Source: CAYRIH01 sp964424375
GTDB lineage: Bacteria; Patescibacteriota; Kazan-3B-28; UBA10110
NCBI GenBank assembly: GCA_964424375.1
Contig: CAYRIH010000001.1
Coordinates: 1-64,000 of the forward strand
Length of the DNA stretch: 64,000 nucleotides
Direction: 5' to 3'
The first letter of the stretch is position 1. Every line of letters begins with the position of its first letter. A model generated the notes under the pieces. The model saw only the letters and a list, made by a program, of their open reading frames with translations, ran no database searches and was not told the DNA's origin. Positions 17,664 to 28,024 of the stretch are shown here, one piece after another. The translations under genes were made by a program, and so were the position numbers.

Positions 17664-18979
17664 TTACTTTAAAGCTTCAATAATTTTGGCTGCAGACTTT
17701 TCGCCGATACCCTTAATAGCTCTGATATCTTCCTGAGATTTAACTTTAAGAGCATCTATATTTTCAATGCCGGCTTCTCTTAATTTTCTAATTAAAGCAT
17801 CACTCAAACCTAACGATGACAAATCAGACAATTTGCTCGAAACAGCTTTTTTGCTAGACTTTGGTGCCGTCGTCATAGCCTTAAGTGATAAGCCAAAACG
17901 ATGACTTTCTGGCTCTATATCAATAACTTTTAACTTCACTTGTTGGCCTAACTTAACTACATCCATTGGATCAGCCACATGATCAAAAGATAATTCAGAA
18001 ATATGTATTAAGCCATCTATTTTATTATCCACTTTCACAAATACACCAAACGGCATAATTTGAGTAACCTCTCCTTGAACCACTTGTCCTGCCTTATAAC
18101 CCTTAATTAACTCAAGCCATCTATCTTCCTGCAATCTTTTTATACTTAAAGAAATCTTATCCCCTTCAATACCAATCACTTGAACTTGGATTTTATCTCC
18201 AACTTTTGCATGATTTCTAGGATCATCAACTTTACTCCAACTGATTTCTGAAATATGTACTAATCCCTCTAAATCCGCAAAATTTACAAATACACCAAAA
18301 TCTACCACCCCACTTACTTTACCAGTTAAAATTTCACCTACTTGAATACTGGAGGTCATCTCATCAAATTCTTTTTGATGATATTTTTTCATTTTATCAA
18401 TATTATGATAAATANNNNNNNNNNCAATTTATTGATACTTTTATCAAAACCAATGATTTTAATTTCCAGCATTTGATTTTCAAATTTAGATAATTTGCTG
18501 AGTATTTCGTCTTTATCATTACCTACTCTAGGATAATGAGCTGGAGTTAATTGAGAAACTGGCAAAAACCCTCTAATGCCTTCTGATTCCACAATCAAAC
18601 CGCCCCGATTAGCTTCTACCACTTTAGCCTTAAATACTTCTTGGGTATTATACTTAACTTCTAAATCATTCCAGCCTTTATTTTTCAAAGCCTCTCTCAT
18701 GCTCAATAATACAAATCCCTCATCATTTTCTGGTTCTACTACAGAGGCTGTAATTTTATCCCCCTTTTTATAATCTGGCATAGCAATGCCAGCCTCCATT
18801 AATTCTCTATTGGAAACAATACCAACAAACTTGCCTTTGTGAATATCCACCCATACACGATTACCGCTGGTAGAAACAATTTCCCCTTCTACCAAATCCC
18901 CGGTTTTCAGTATGCCTAAATCCCCTGCTTTCTCCAGTAACTGAGCCATCTTATGTTTTGTATCCTTGGTTTGTATCAT
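17664..18979 (-). CDS. rpsA: ribosomal protein S1-like, four S1 domains plus C-terminal HhH, with a gap
   Basis: Four S1 repeats are readable: GDLVEGEIVSTSGNRVWVDI, VFKAKVVEANRGGLIVES, VGEILTGKVSGVVDFGVF and VVQGEVTQIMPFGVFVKV. The gap at 18415-18424 falls between repeats two and three; the third resumes in another frame, open from IYHNIDKMKKYHQ. The last 50 residues form a helix-hairpin-helix-like module (IRAIKGIGEKSAAKIIEAL), not present in the classical S1. Role: mRNA binding on the 30S. The start may be M1 or the internal MAQLLEK at residue 11. Confidence 0.9.
18415..18424. other. scaffold gap (10 N)
   Basis: Ten Ns inside the S1-like gene. Confidence 0.99.
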
Positions 18980-19012
18980 TGATTACAATTTCTCTATTAA
19001 ACTTACTGATAT

Positions 19013-19042
19013 ACTATATAAAAAAATACAGCTCCTGGTCAA
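19013..19042 (-). promoter_or_regulatory. rpsA promoter
   Basis: TTGACC (19037-19042), 18-base spacer, TATAGT (19013-19018), about 35 bases before the rpsA start. Confidence 0.6.
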
Positions 19043-19047
19043 TGTTT

Positions 19048-19458
19048 CTACTTCTTTTTACGCCGTCTTCTAAAATAATAAGATTTAGAAATCTGAGTTT
19101 GTTGTTCAGCAATTTTCAATGGCAGAATCTTTTTTTGAAAATATAACAAATACCCAGCCCAAGCCAATGTCCCTATACATAACAACACCGGCCAGAGACG
19201 CCAATTAAAATAGCGGATGCCCTCATATCTAAAAAACAATAGGAATAGTCCAACTAGAGAAATTACAAAACCTAAATTAACCCAACTGAAATATAACCAT
19301 CTTCTTTGCCCAGACAATCTTTTGTTGCGGGATAATTTAAAACTGGCTACAAAACTAACAAAAAAAATCAGTAATAATCCAGCCAAGACTACCCAAAATC
19401 CAGGAAAAACAAACCCCACCAAACTGTCAAAATAATAACTAATTTTAAGTAACGACAT
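19048..19458 (-). CDS. small polytopic membrane protein, unknown
   Basis: 136 residues with three hydrophobic helices (about residues 13-35, 53-75, 85-106) and a strongly basic C-terminus (YYFRRRRKKK). Its ATG overlaps the gyrA stop (TAATG), so it is translated from the same message. No family recognised. Confidence 0.7.
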   Translation of the reverse strand: MSLLKISYYFDSLVGFVFPGFWVVLAGLLLIFFVSFVASFKLSRNKRLSGQRRWLYFSWVNLGFVISLVGLFLLFFRYEGIRYFNWRLWPVLLCIGTLAWAGYLLYFQKKILPLKIAEQQTQISKSYYFRRRRKKK

Positions 19459-22254
19459 TATTTTTTACCTCTTTTTTTAATATTCCCTTTACTCAAACGA
19501 CTTTTGATTGTATCTTTTTTAGATTTGCCAAATAACCTCCACCACATTTCTCTATCAGATCTAGACNNNNNNNNNNGTTTTAGATTTTCTAACTTTCTGA
19601 CTAGGTTTTATTTGACGGCGACTAAAACTAGAAACTTTTGTTATTTTCTGAGTTTTTGCTTTGGCTGGCTTCTGGGATATAGAAGTCTTGTTTTTAACAA
19701 TTTTTTGAGTTTTGCCAAGTTTGGCTTTGGCACCAAAATCTGTTTTGTTAATCTGTTTTTCTTTGTCATTTTCAACAACGTCAACAACCGCCTCATCTTT
19801 ATTTCTAGCCACTAAAATAGTAAATGATGCAACCTTGTCATTACCCTTAAGACGCATTAAGGTTACTCCTTGAGTTACTCTACCCAATATTGGCACACTG
19901 GCAAGCTTTAACCGAATAACTTGACCGTTACGAGAAGTAATAATTAAATCTGCCCTTAAATCTTTTTCTATAACTTCAGCACTAACCACTTTCCCAGTTC
20001 TACTAGTGATATTAATTGTCTTAATACCTAACCCCCCCCTCCTATGTAAAGTATACTGAGTTAAGTTGGTTCGTTTACCCAAACCCTGGCTGGAAATAAT
20101 TAACACACAATATTTATGGTCACTTCTAGCTACATCAGCTGCTACTACTTCATCTCCAGCCCTTAAACGTATACCCCGCACTCCTCTAGTGCTGCGACCC
20201 AAAAGACGTACATCTTTTTCACTGAAATGAATTGACTGACCTTCTTTGGTAATAATAATCACCGAATCATTAAGGCGGGATTTTTTAACCCAAGCTAGTT
20301 CGTCACCGTCATCTAATTTAATAGCAATTAAACCAGATAAACGAATGTTGGCATATTTATGAGCAGCGGTTTTTTTAATAACTCCTCGCTTGGTAATCAT
20401 AATAAAATTATCATCTGGTTTATAAGCAGACATAATCAAAATGCCTGTCACTAATTCTTCTGGGGCTAATTGAATTAGATTTACCATTGCTATACCTTTA
20501 GCAATCCTAGAAGCTTGAGGGACTTCATATACTCGTTGTTTAAATACCCGACCACGATTAGTGAAGAACAGGATATCATCATGGTTTTGGGCAACTTGAA
20601 TCTTTTCAATTTGGTCCTCTTCTTTAGTGGTCATCCCAATTATTCCCTTGCCACCACGTTTTTGGGCTTGATAAGTAGCAGTTGGCTGACGTTTAATATA
20701 GCCACCTTTAGTGATAGTAATAGCTACTTCTTCATTAGGCACAAGATCTTTCTCACTAAAATCTCCTAGGGTTTGTTTAACTACCTTAGTTCTCCTTTTG
20801 TCCCCGTATTTATCAGATAATTCTATGGATTCTTCTTTAATAATAGCCATAATTTTTTTAGGATCGGCTAAAATAGCTTTCAATTCTTTGATTGATTGTT
20901 GCTTTGCTTTATACTCATCCTCAACCTTTTGTTGCTCTAAGCCAGCCAAAGCCTGTAAACGCATCTCTAGTATGGCAGTAGTCTGAATTTCAGTTAGCTT
21001 AAACTTCTTCATTAAATTAGCATGGGCATCCTCTTTAGTTTTAGACTTTTTGATAGTAGCAATAACTGCATCAAGATTATCTAAGGCAATTTTCAAACCT
21101 TCTAAGATATGAGCTCTGTCTTGAGTTTTATTTAGATCGTATTGAGTCCGGCGAGTTACAACCTTTTGACGATGGTCAATAAAATGCTGTAGAGCAGATT
21201 TAAGATTTAAAACACTAGGCTGAATTCCATCTACCAACGCCAGCAAATTCACATGAAAGACAGATTGCATCTGGGTTAGTTTAAACAATTGATTAAGCAC
21301 TTTCTTGGGATAAGAATCCTTCTTTAAATCTATGGTTATCCTTATACCATCTTTATCGGATTCATCTCTCAAATCAGCTACGCCAACAATCTTTTTACTC
21401 TTAACTAAATCAGCTATCTTTTCTACTAAACTGGATTTATTAACTTGATAGGGAATTTCGGACACTACAATACGAAAACCACGATTGGTATCTTCTATTT
21501 CAGCTACTGCTCGCATAACAACCCTGCCTTTTCCAGTCAGATAAACTTGCTTAATCTCGCTAGGATTATAAATTATGCCGCCAGTGGGAAAATCCGGACC
21601 TTTGACATGCTGTATTAAATCATCAATTGAAGCATCTGGATTATCTATCAATACAACTACTGCATTTATTAATTCTATTAAGTTATGAGGCGGAATGCTG
21701 GTTGCCATACCTACAGCAATACCAACAGTTCCATTTAGTAATAGTTGAGGTGCCTTAGCAGGTAAAACTTTAGGTTCTCTTTTGGTGCCATCATAGTTAT
21801 CCATAAAATCAACTGTATCTTTATCGATATCAGCCAGTAACTCCTCGGCGATGCGAGTCATTCTAGCTTCTGTATAACGATAAGCAGCCGCACTATCACC
21901 GTCTACTGATCCAAAGTTACCCTGGCCGTCCACCAAAGGATATCTCATAGAAAAATCTTGTGCCATGCGTACTAAAGTTTCATATGTAGCTAAATCACCA
22001 TGGGGATGATATTTACCTAAAACTTCACCAATCACTGTAGCACATTTGCGATATTTGACAGTAGAACGCAGACCCATTTCTCCCATAGCATATAATACTC
22101 GCCGATGAACTGGCTTTAAGCCATCACGAACATCCGGCAGGGCCCGGCCAACAATTACACTCATTGCATAACTAAGATAAGACTGTTGGATTTCCTCCTC
22201 TAAAATACGAGGCTGAATATTACCTAAAGTATCTTTATCTGGTTGGTCTTTCAT
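19458..22254 (-). CDS. gyrA: DNA gyrase subunit A, with a gap near the 3' end
   Basis: SYLSYAMSVIVGRALPDVRDGLKPVHRR opens the breakage-reunion domain; RYTEARMTRIA carries the catalytic Tyr; AQKRGGKGI is the GyrA box; six beta-pinwheel blades follow. Works with GyrB to introduce negative supercoils. The pinwheel is followed by a long Lys-rich tail. The gap at 19567-19576 changes frame; beyond it the readable tail is EMWWRLFGKSKKDTIKSRLS and ends at TAA 19458-19460, which overlaps the next gene. Total length is therefore about 930 residues. Confidence 0.96.
19567..19576. other. scaffold gap (10 N)
   Basis: Ten Ns inside the gyrA Lys-rich tail; frame differs across it. Confidence 0.99.
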
Positions 22255-22425
22255 TTTATTATTAACTCTATTTAATTTATATTACCTTACTAATAAACCA
22301 ATGTTTGTCTATAAATACACATTAAAATCAATTTAAAGCAATTCCCCTACTGCTGGTACAGGCGGGCAAAATAGAAACTAAACCCCATAACTGCTAGAAA
22401 ATTACTAATTCAGAATTTTTAGGAA

Positions 22426-23448
22426 CTAAACAGTGCCCCAGGAATCAATTTGCCAATTGCTATCTCGCTCAAGCAGTATAAACAAACGATTCTGAGAAAA
22501 AGCATTGCCATCTGGTGTTTCTTTTTCTAGTTTAGCATCAATTTCTATCTTGGCATCCCCAGTTTTTCTAATACCCAATATCTTAAAATTGTTTATTTCT
22601 GACAAATCTTCTAATACCGTTGCTGGATTAAATTCGACTTCCGCCTCCGTAGTTAAATAAACTGCCATAGCATTACCATCCCTATCCATATATGCTTGCA
22701 TAAATTTAGTTACTATTCCAGAGGCTACAGATTTTTGAGCTTCCTCTTTAGAAACCAAAGTTTGCTTGTCATCTAAGTAAATTTGAACTAAATCTTCTAT
22801 CTCTTTTGACATATCAAACAATTCCCTAGATAGACTAGCCTGAATAACATCATCTTTATCTGCTACTAGTAAATTATCGTAAGCTTCATTCATTCGATTA
22901 CTTAATTCTTCCAATTCTTCAACTTCTGATATATCCTCGATTAAACCACTTTCACCTCTATCAAGTAATCTTTGCAATTGACGCAGATAAGCTATATATC
23001 CATCCAAAAAACTATTCAGCCGACTAACAAAAACATTACCCGAAAAAACATAACTTTTAGATCCTTGTAAATTATAGAATATATCTCTTAACTCTCGATT
23101 TACTCCACCCAAAGTATCCGAAAAACTCCCTTTATTTCCAGCTACTAGACTTTCAAAATCATCAACTTGAGCAAATGCATCAGTCAACTCCATAGTAACC
23201 AATACTACTTCGTTCCAATTATCCCTCACGCTTTGCTGACTGGCACTGCCGCGGCTTTGATAAGTATAGTAATAATATGAAGCCAAACTGCCAATCATAA
23301 TTACCAAAACTGCCACAAAAATAGCAATTAATATGCCAAAAGTTTTGGGCCGAGTTGCTTTTTGGATCTCTTCGACCTCTTGTTCAATGATTTCCATATT
23401 GTCTTCAGATTGTTCATCTGAAGTGTCTAAATTTTTCTCTTTAGGCAT
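22426..23448 (-). CDS. membrane-anchored hypothetical protein
   Basis: 340 residues from ATG 23448 (MPKEKNLDTS); an in-frame ATG 57 bases upstream gives a less likely extension. An acidic N-terminus is followed by one membrane helix (about residues 38-60, FGILIAIFVAVLVIMIGSLA) and a long, mainly helical outer part rich in Asp and Glu. The last 100 residues look like an NTF2-like or DUF4878-like fold (AYMDRDGNAMAVYLTTEAEVEF... NWQIDSWG), which is only a tentative match. Follows murB on the same strand; no clear function. Confidence 0.75.
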   Translation of the reverse strand: MPKEKNLDTSDEQSEDNMEIIEQEVEEIQKATRPKTFGILIAIFVAVLVIMIGSLASYYYYTYQSRGSASQQSVRDNWNEVVLVTMELTDAFAQVDDFESLVAGNKGSFSDTLGGVNRELRDIFYNLQGSKSYVFSGNVFVSRLNSFLDGYIAYLRQLQRLLDRGESGLIEDISEVEELEELSNRMNEAYDNLLVADKDDVIQASLSRELFDMSKEIEDLVQIYLDDKQTLVSKEEAQKSVASGIVTKFMQAYMDRDGNAMAVYLTTEAEVEFNPATVLEDLSEINNFKILGIRKTGDAKIEIDAKLEKETPDGNAFSQNRLFILLERDSNWQIDSWGTV

Positions 23449-23506
23449 ACAAATCAGGTTTAAAACAGATTTATTATACCTGTTTATACCTGCTTTTTCA
23501 ATCAAA

Positions 23507-24433
23507 TTAAAGCTGTATCAACTTCCCTTTTGGGCTAATGCACCTTACTTCACATTCTAATTTAACATTCGTTACCTTTTTGACTTTTTTAACTACCCGA
23601 TTAGCTAAATCAATAATATCTTTAGCCTTAGCCAACCGCCAATTAATAATATGCCCAGAATGTTTATTAGAGATTCTAGCTCCTTCCACGGTAAAACCCC
23701 GCATGCTCGATTTATCGATTAATCGCCAAGCCGCTGTTGATTTAGGATTCTTGAAAAAACTGCCAGCTGACGGTGCATGAGGATGCTTTGATAAACGCAG
23801 TTCTTTTTCTTTTTGGATAGCTCGCAATATATTAACTTGTTTATCTTTTACTAACTTTAATTTAGTCCTCAAAACTATTAAATGAGGCTGGGTTTTTAAT
23901 CCAGAATGTCGATAGCTAAATTTTAAATCCACCGATTTCATTTTAATTAACCTGCCAGTTTTAACATTAAATACATCTGTGCTAACTAAATAATCACCAA
24001 TTTCATAACCATAACAACCCGCATTACCCACAACAGCACCCCCTATACTGCCAGGGATATTAGCCAAAAAATTTAATCCCCCCAAATTATTTTTGGCTAA
24101 TTCAACTACCAAATGATTAAGTTTACATCCCGCCGCTACTACCACTAGTTGCCTTTTTTTATTTATTTGAATGCTGTCGGCTATATAATGGAGCACTAAC
24201 CCTCTAAAACCTTGGTCAGTAAAAAATACATTACTGCCACCACCCAAAATAAAATATGGAATATGCAGTTGGCTGGCTAGTTTAATTGCATCAACCAATA
24301 ATTCTGGGCAATCAACATCCATAAATAAATCAGCCGGACCGCCAACTCTAAGAGTGCAGTAACGCGATAGTTTAATGTCTTGCCTAACAAGGTTCTTAAA
24401 TTTTCTGATAAAACTTTTATATTTGGATACCAT
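23507..24433 (-). CDS. murB: UDP-N-acetylenolpyruvoylglucosamine reductase
   Basis: 308 residues, FAD enzyme making UDP-MurNAc for peptidoglycan. Seen: TLRVGGPADLF, FILGGGSNVFFTD, ANIPGSIGGAVVGNAGCYG (flavin site), SYRHSGL, and GSFFKNP with the catalytic Ser; the closing Glu is in VKLECEVR. Lies eleven bases after the RecB-like gene (24445). Indicates that the host makes its own cell wall, in line with murC and ftsQ at the right end. Confidence 0.96.
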   Translation of the reverse strand: MVSKYKSFIRKFKNLVRQDIKLSRYCTLRVGGPADLFMDVDCPELLVDAIKLASQLHIPYFILGGGSNVFFTDQGFRGLVLHYIADSIQINKKRQLVVVAAGCKLNHLVVELAKNNLGGLNFLANIPGSIGGAVVGNAGCYGYEIGDYLVSTDVFNVKTGRLIKMKSVDLKFSYRHSGLKTQPHLIVLRTKLKLVKDKQVNILRAIQKEKELRLSKHPHAPSAGSFFKNPKSTAAWRLIDKSSMRGFTVEGARISNKHSGHIINWRLAKAKDIIDLANRVVKKVKKVTNVKLECEVRCISPKGKLIQL

Positions 24434-24444
24434 ATTTTAATACC

Positions 24445-25863
24445 CTACTGGTTACCAGCCTCAATCAGCCAATTATGTAAATGCTGGGTGGCTATTACAT
24501 CATCTTCGTTATAATCAATGATATCCTGCAAAACTTGCTTATCTTGTGTCTCTAACCATTTTTCGTACCAAAAAATACTTTGGGCCCCACCAGCTTTTTG
24601 ATGCCGCCACTTATAATTAATAAATCTGGATTTAGCTAAATCTTTAACTGAATAAAAATATAATGGAAATATTACACTATTTTTGACTATCTTAAAAAGA
24701 TCAACTAATCTATCTTTAAATATCTCTAATTCTTTTGAGCCACCATATCTTTCTTCCAATTTTTTAATCACGGCTTTTTCATAATTAGCATAGTGATAGA
24801 CTATATAATCATTAGGTAGTTCTTTAAGCCACACCAAAAAAGCTTTCCACATTTGCTTTTCATCTTCCGGCTTTTGCGCCAAAAAATATTTAAATTTTTG
24901 TTCATTGCCCAGCCAAAAACCAAACATATACTCAACTTCCAATAAAGGATCTCCTTCAATGTCAAAATATATTTTATAGTCAGCTGATGGAATTTGTAGT
25001 TTACTCAACCATATTAACTTATCATCTTTAAGAGACTGGGCTTGCAGAACAATCCTTTTCCAGGTGGCAGTAGCAATACCAAATTGCGGCGTTGTACAAT
25101 CCAAATTAGCTACTTCATTAACCGTCTCAATACCAGCATCTCTTAACTTATATAAAGTAGTATCACGAATGTTATAAATTAAAGCAGCATCATTAACTTT
25201 TTTGCAATCACTAAGACATATATGCCCCCAGGGTGTCTGCTTACAAGCACTACGACAATGTAAATCTGGTTTCCGGCCTGCCAATACACTTAAAATTTGA
25301 TTTACCCGATCGTACATTTTGGATAACAGTTCTTCTGTAATCTGTAAATCAAGCCTCTTTTTTTCCTTATTAATAATTACTGCTTGATCTGGCAATTTAT
25401 TTTGAATATCTTTTAAGACCCTAGCGTAAAAGGCCAACTGATACTCATGATCAAGTTTAATTTTTTTACTGCTTTTAATATCAACTGGCACATAAAACCA
25501 GTTGCCAAGTTTGGATTTGCCCGGCATTTTTTCTAATAAATCTGGTCGGCCGCGCCAGATATTTCCATCAATTTCAGTTTCAATTGCCCCTTGATAAATC
25601 CTATCTACACCTTGTTCCATCAATTGTCTGGTAATTTTAAAAGCTTTGCTAGGATCCTTTTCATCAACTTCTTTAAAATCTAAATCTTTTATATAATCTT
25701 TCTCATGTAAAACACCCTGCTCCATCAATTTAAGCGCTAATTCAGGCAATTCACCTTTAAGATTTGGGTCTGTATAAAGATTATGCCAAAGCCATGCTGG
25801 GCACATAGAATACTGCACAAACAAAAATGGAGAAACAACTAATTTACTTTTTGACCCAAGCAT
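24445..25863 (-). CDS. TM0106-family RecB-like nuclease
   Basis: 472 residues. N-terminal PD-(D/E)xK-type nuclease region (GRPDLLEK, then VPVDIKSSKKIKLDHEYQLAFYA, with the D...K motif and the Q/Y helix), cysteines CRSACKQTPWGHICLSDC for a possible Fe-S cluster, an HhH-like segment, and a C-terminal RNase H-like exonuclease region (YFDIEGDP ... YNEDDVIAT). This domain order is the TM0106 family; cellular role unknown, probably DNA repair or processing. Five bases separate it from dusB. Confidence 0.88.
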   Translation of the reverse strand: MLGSKSKLVVSPFLFVQYSMCPAWLWHNLYTDPNLKGELPELALKLMEQGVLHEKDYIKDLDFKEVDEKDPSKAFKITRQLMEQGVDRIYQGAIETEIDGNIWRGRPDLLEKMPGKSKLGNWFYVPVDIKSSKKIKLDHEYQLAFYARVLKDIQNKLPDQAVIINKEKKRLDLQITEELLSKMYDRVNQILSVLAGRKPDLHCRSACKQTPWGHICLSDCKKVNDAALIYNIRDTTLYKLRDAGIETVNEVANLDCTTPQFGIATATWKRIVLQAQSLKDDKLIWLSKLQIPSADYKIYFDIEGDPLLEVEYMFGFWLGNEQKFKYFLAQKPEDEKQMWKAFLVWLKELPNDYIVYHYANYEKAVIKKLEERYGGSKELEIFKDRLVDLFKIVKNSVIFPLYFYSVKDLAKSRFINYKWRHQKAGGAQSIFWYEKWLETQDKQVLQDIIDYNEDDVIATQHLHNWLIEAGNQ

Positions 25864-25868
25864 ATTAC

Positions 25869-26858
25869 CTACAGTTTATGCCTATCCCCTGAAAATTCAT
25901 AATTAAAAATTTTCTCTACTTCCCCAGCATTTTGACAGGCCATCAATTTTATTCTTAATTGTTTAGCCCCATCAAAACCCGACACATAAGCCTTAAAATG
26001 CTTTTTCATATTATCAAACGGTTTTCTGCCACCTAATAATTTCTCATAAAGCTTAGTATGTTCAATTAGAACTTTCAATTTATCTAACAAAGTAATTTTA
26101 CTGGGATTTTTTTTCTTATTAAAAAACCAAGGATTGCCAAATACTCCGCGACCAATCATTACTCCATCAACATCATATTTTTCAGCTTTTCTGTATGCCT
26201 CCGTTAAACTCTTAACATCACCATTCCCTATAATTAATGGCATTTTTTCTGGTGGAACTTCCTTTCTAATATTTTTTATAACTTGTCCTAGCATCTTCCA
26301 ATCGGCTGGTACTTTGGACATTTCTTTCTTGGTGCGAGCATGAACAACAATAACAGCTGGCTGAGCTTCAATTAAATGATTTAACCAATTAGCCAAATCT
26401 TGATTGTTGTAGCCTGTCCTAGTCTTAATTGATATCGGCAATTTTCCAGCCCCACGCTTAGTTTCACAAATAATTTCTTTGGCCAGTTCTGGATTTTTTA
26501 TTAGAGCCGCTCCAGCTCCTTGTTTGCAAATAGCTTTGTCGGGGCAACCCATATTAATATCTATACCATTAAAACCAAGTTTTTTAATCAATTTGGCGCA
26601 CTTATAAAAATGTTTTGGATTGGATCCAAAAATTTGGGCTACAATTGGCCGCTCTGCTTCTGTATATTTTAAGTTAATCTCCAAATTTTTTCTGCCTTCT
26701 TTGGAACATAATCCATCACAAGCCACAAACTCAGTCCACATTACATCTGGTTTACCATATTTAGCAATAATCAAACGATATGCGGCATCAGTAACATCTG
26801 CCATGGGTGCTAAAGCCATAATAGGCTTATTCAATTTATCCCAAAATCCCCTATTCAT
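25869..26858 (-). CDS. dusB: tRNA-dihydrouridine synthase
   Basis: 329 residues from ATG 26858 (MNRGFWDKLNKPIMALAPMADVTD). FMN barrel motifs: APMADVTDAAYR, DINMGCPDKAICKQGAGAAL with the catalytic Cys, KTRTGYN, VVHARTKKE and GNGDV, GVMIGRGVFGNPW. Reduces uridines in the tRNA D-loop. The subfamily (DusB) is inferred from general resemblance. Heads the dusB-recB-like-murB run. Confidence 0.93.
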   Translation of the reverse strand: MNRGFWDKLNKPIMALAPMADVTDAAYRLIIAKYGKPDVMWTEFVACDGLCSKEGRKNLEINLKYTEAERPIVAQIFGSNPKHFYKCAKLIKKLGFNGIDINMGCPDKAICKQGAGAALIKNPELAKEIICETKRGAGKLPISIKTRTGYNNQDLANWLNHLIEAQPAVIVVHARTKKEMSKVPADWKMLGQVIKNIRKEVPPEKMPLIIGNGDVKSLTEAYRKAEKYDVDGVMIGRGVFGNPWFFNKKKNPSKITLLDKLKVLIEHTKLYEKLLGGRKPFDNMKKHFKAYVSGFDGAKQLRIKLMACQNAGEVEKIFNYEFSGDRHKL

Positions 26859-26902
26859 ACATATCTTGTAACATAAAATACTCTGCCCGCACAACAGAGC
26901 AA

Positions 26903-26928
26903 AAGAAAACCACCATATTTCAGGTGGC
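26903..26928 (-). terminator. intrinsic terminator after the 140-residue gene
   Basis: GCCACC / GGTGGT stem around an AT loop (26909-26928), followed by TTTTCTTTT on the minus strand. Confidence 0.8.
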
Positions 26929-26950
26929 TAGATGAGTGCGTAGAAAAAAT

Positions 26951-27373
26951 TTAAGATACAAGTGAAGACACCAATAAAATTTTTAAGCCTTCTACAAATT
27001 GATGAAAGACTTTTAGTCCATCAGGATCGTCCCCAAAAATTTCCTCCAATTCTTTGTTAATAAATTCTTCTGTGTCATCATGAATTGTAATACGGACCTT
27101 AGTGGTTATCCCATCCTCACTATACGAATCAAAATGACCAGATTCATATAACATCCACATTACAGTAAACAAATCACTGCTATAAGGATACGCTCCCATC
27201 ACAGCAAAATGCATTTCTTGTAAAGGATGTAACTGTTCGCCTAATTCTTGTTGCAAGTTAAATATGGTTCGATGAAGTAATTCTTTGTCAGAAGAAATCC
27301 AGCAACCATACTTAAGCGCCAATTGTTTGAAAGCTAGACCAAGCAGCTCGCTGGCTGTTACTTGTTCTTTCAC
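26951..27373 (-). CDS. hypothetical protein, 140 residues
   Basis: GTG at 27373 is preferred because AAGGAG ends ten bases upstream; a GTG at 27385 overlaps that same ribosome binding site. The protein is soluble and acidic, with a helical first half (ELLGLAFKQLALKYG... NLQQELGEQLHPLQEMHFAVMGAYPYSSDLFTVMWML) and no recognised motif. It stands alone with its own terminator and belongs to a run of single-gene units (26.9-30.3 kb) with strong ribosome binding sites. Confidence 0.72.
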   Translation of the reverse strand: MKEQVTASELLGLAFKQLALKYGCWISSDKELLHRTIFNLQQELGEQLHPLQEMHFAVMGAYPYSSDLFTVMWMLYESGHFDSYSEDGITTKVRITIHDDTEEFINKELEEIFGDDPDGLKVFHQFVEGLKILLVSSLVS

Positions 27374-27440
27374 AGGTTTTTTCACTCCTTTTTTGATTTT
27401 TAAAGTCCAATGCTACTCTCAAGATATCACCCATAAATAT

Positions 27441-27468
27441 AAAAAGCCACTACAAGTTTGAGTGGCTT
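27441..27468 (-). terminator. intrinsic terminator after the 75-residue gene
   Basis: AAGCCACT / AGTGGCTT stem (27444-27468) followed by TTTTT on the minus strand. Confidence 0.9.
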
Positions 27469-27472
27469 AATA

Positions 27473-27700
27473 TCAGACAACCAACTGAATAAACACATTA
27501 ACAAAATGTACACAAATTAAGATTATTCCTACAATGAACACTACCGAACAAAATATAATGACTGAAATTTGAACCTTGATCCATGTCATTATAGAACTGA
27601 TATCAGTTATTATGTTGTTGATTAAATATGTTCCAAAACCAACAATAACACCTAACGCAATACTCCCAAGTGTAAAAATACACCCTAGAGTTAATGACAT
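27473..27700 (-). CDS. small membrane protein, two helices
   Basis: 75 residues, starting at ATG 27700 after AAGGAGATGATATC. Two hydrophobic helices (about 3-28 and 43-72) with a short polar loop (DISSIMTWIKVQ); the few charges suggest a hairpin in the membrane. Its own promoter (27746-27774) and terminator make it a single-gene unit. Such proteins next to a tiny Cys-containing peptide gene (27909) may be coincidence or an immunity or export partner; nothing in the sequence decides. Confidence 0.75.
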   Translation of the reverse strand: MSLTLGCIFTLGSIALGVIVGFGTYLINNIITDISSIMTWIKVQISVIIFCSVVFIVGIILICVHFVNVFIQLVV

Positions 27701-27745
27701 GATATCATCTCCTTGTTTTTATTTTCAAGATTACAATGACACTTT

Positions 27746-27774
27746 AGAATAGAGCAAACCCATACATTTGTATA
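27746..27774 (-). promoter_or_regulatory. shared promoter block, copy 1
   Basis: TATACA (27769-27774), 17-base spacer, TATTCT (27746-27751). The surrounding block of about 40 bases, with AACCTA...GGGTTT dyad, is shared with copies at 29443 and 30288. Confidence 0.75.
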
Positions 27775-27820
27775 GGTTATGTCACCACACTGATATGAAA
27801 CGCAGGGGAATTGGATAGGA

Positions 27821-27843
27821 AAACGCCCGTATAGAACGGGCGT
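27821..27843 (-). terminator. intrinsic terminator after the 17-residue peptide gene
   Basis: Perfect stem ACGCCCGT / ACGGGCGT (27823-27843), loop ATAGA, followed by TTT on the minus strand. Confidence 0.88.
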
Positions 27844-27908
27844 AGGCACGATTGGCTATTGTAATGATTCCTTGTGAACCTTAATGTTCACACGCTGACC
27901 ATTCGATT

Positions 27909-27962
27909 TCAGTAGGAGCCACCACACGTAGCTTCGCACAGATAGATGTTTCCACCAGACAT
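27909..27962 (-). CDS. 17-residue Cys-containing peptide
   Basis: ATG 27962 to TGA 27909: MSGGNIYLCEATCGGSY. AAGGAGG ends nine bases upstream, ideal spacing; the ATG at 27970 touches the same site and would give a different 29-residue frame (MSLCLVETSICAK...), which is less likely. A TATACT box at 28000-28005 and the terminator at 27823-27843 make this a complete transcription unit of about 170 bases with nothing else long enough to code. It could be a peptide product, a toxin-like or signalling peptide, or a leader in a small RNA. Function unknown. Confidence 0.5.
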   Translation of the reverse strand: MSGGNIYLCEATCGGSY

Positions 27963-28024
27963 AAGGACATACCTCCTTGTGTTATTGGTGAATAGTTTAA
28001 GTATAAACCAAATTTTTGGAATTA

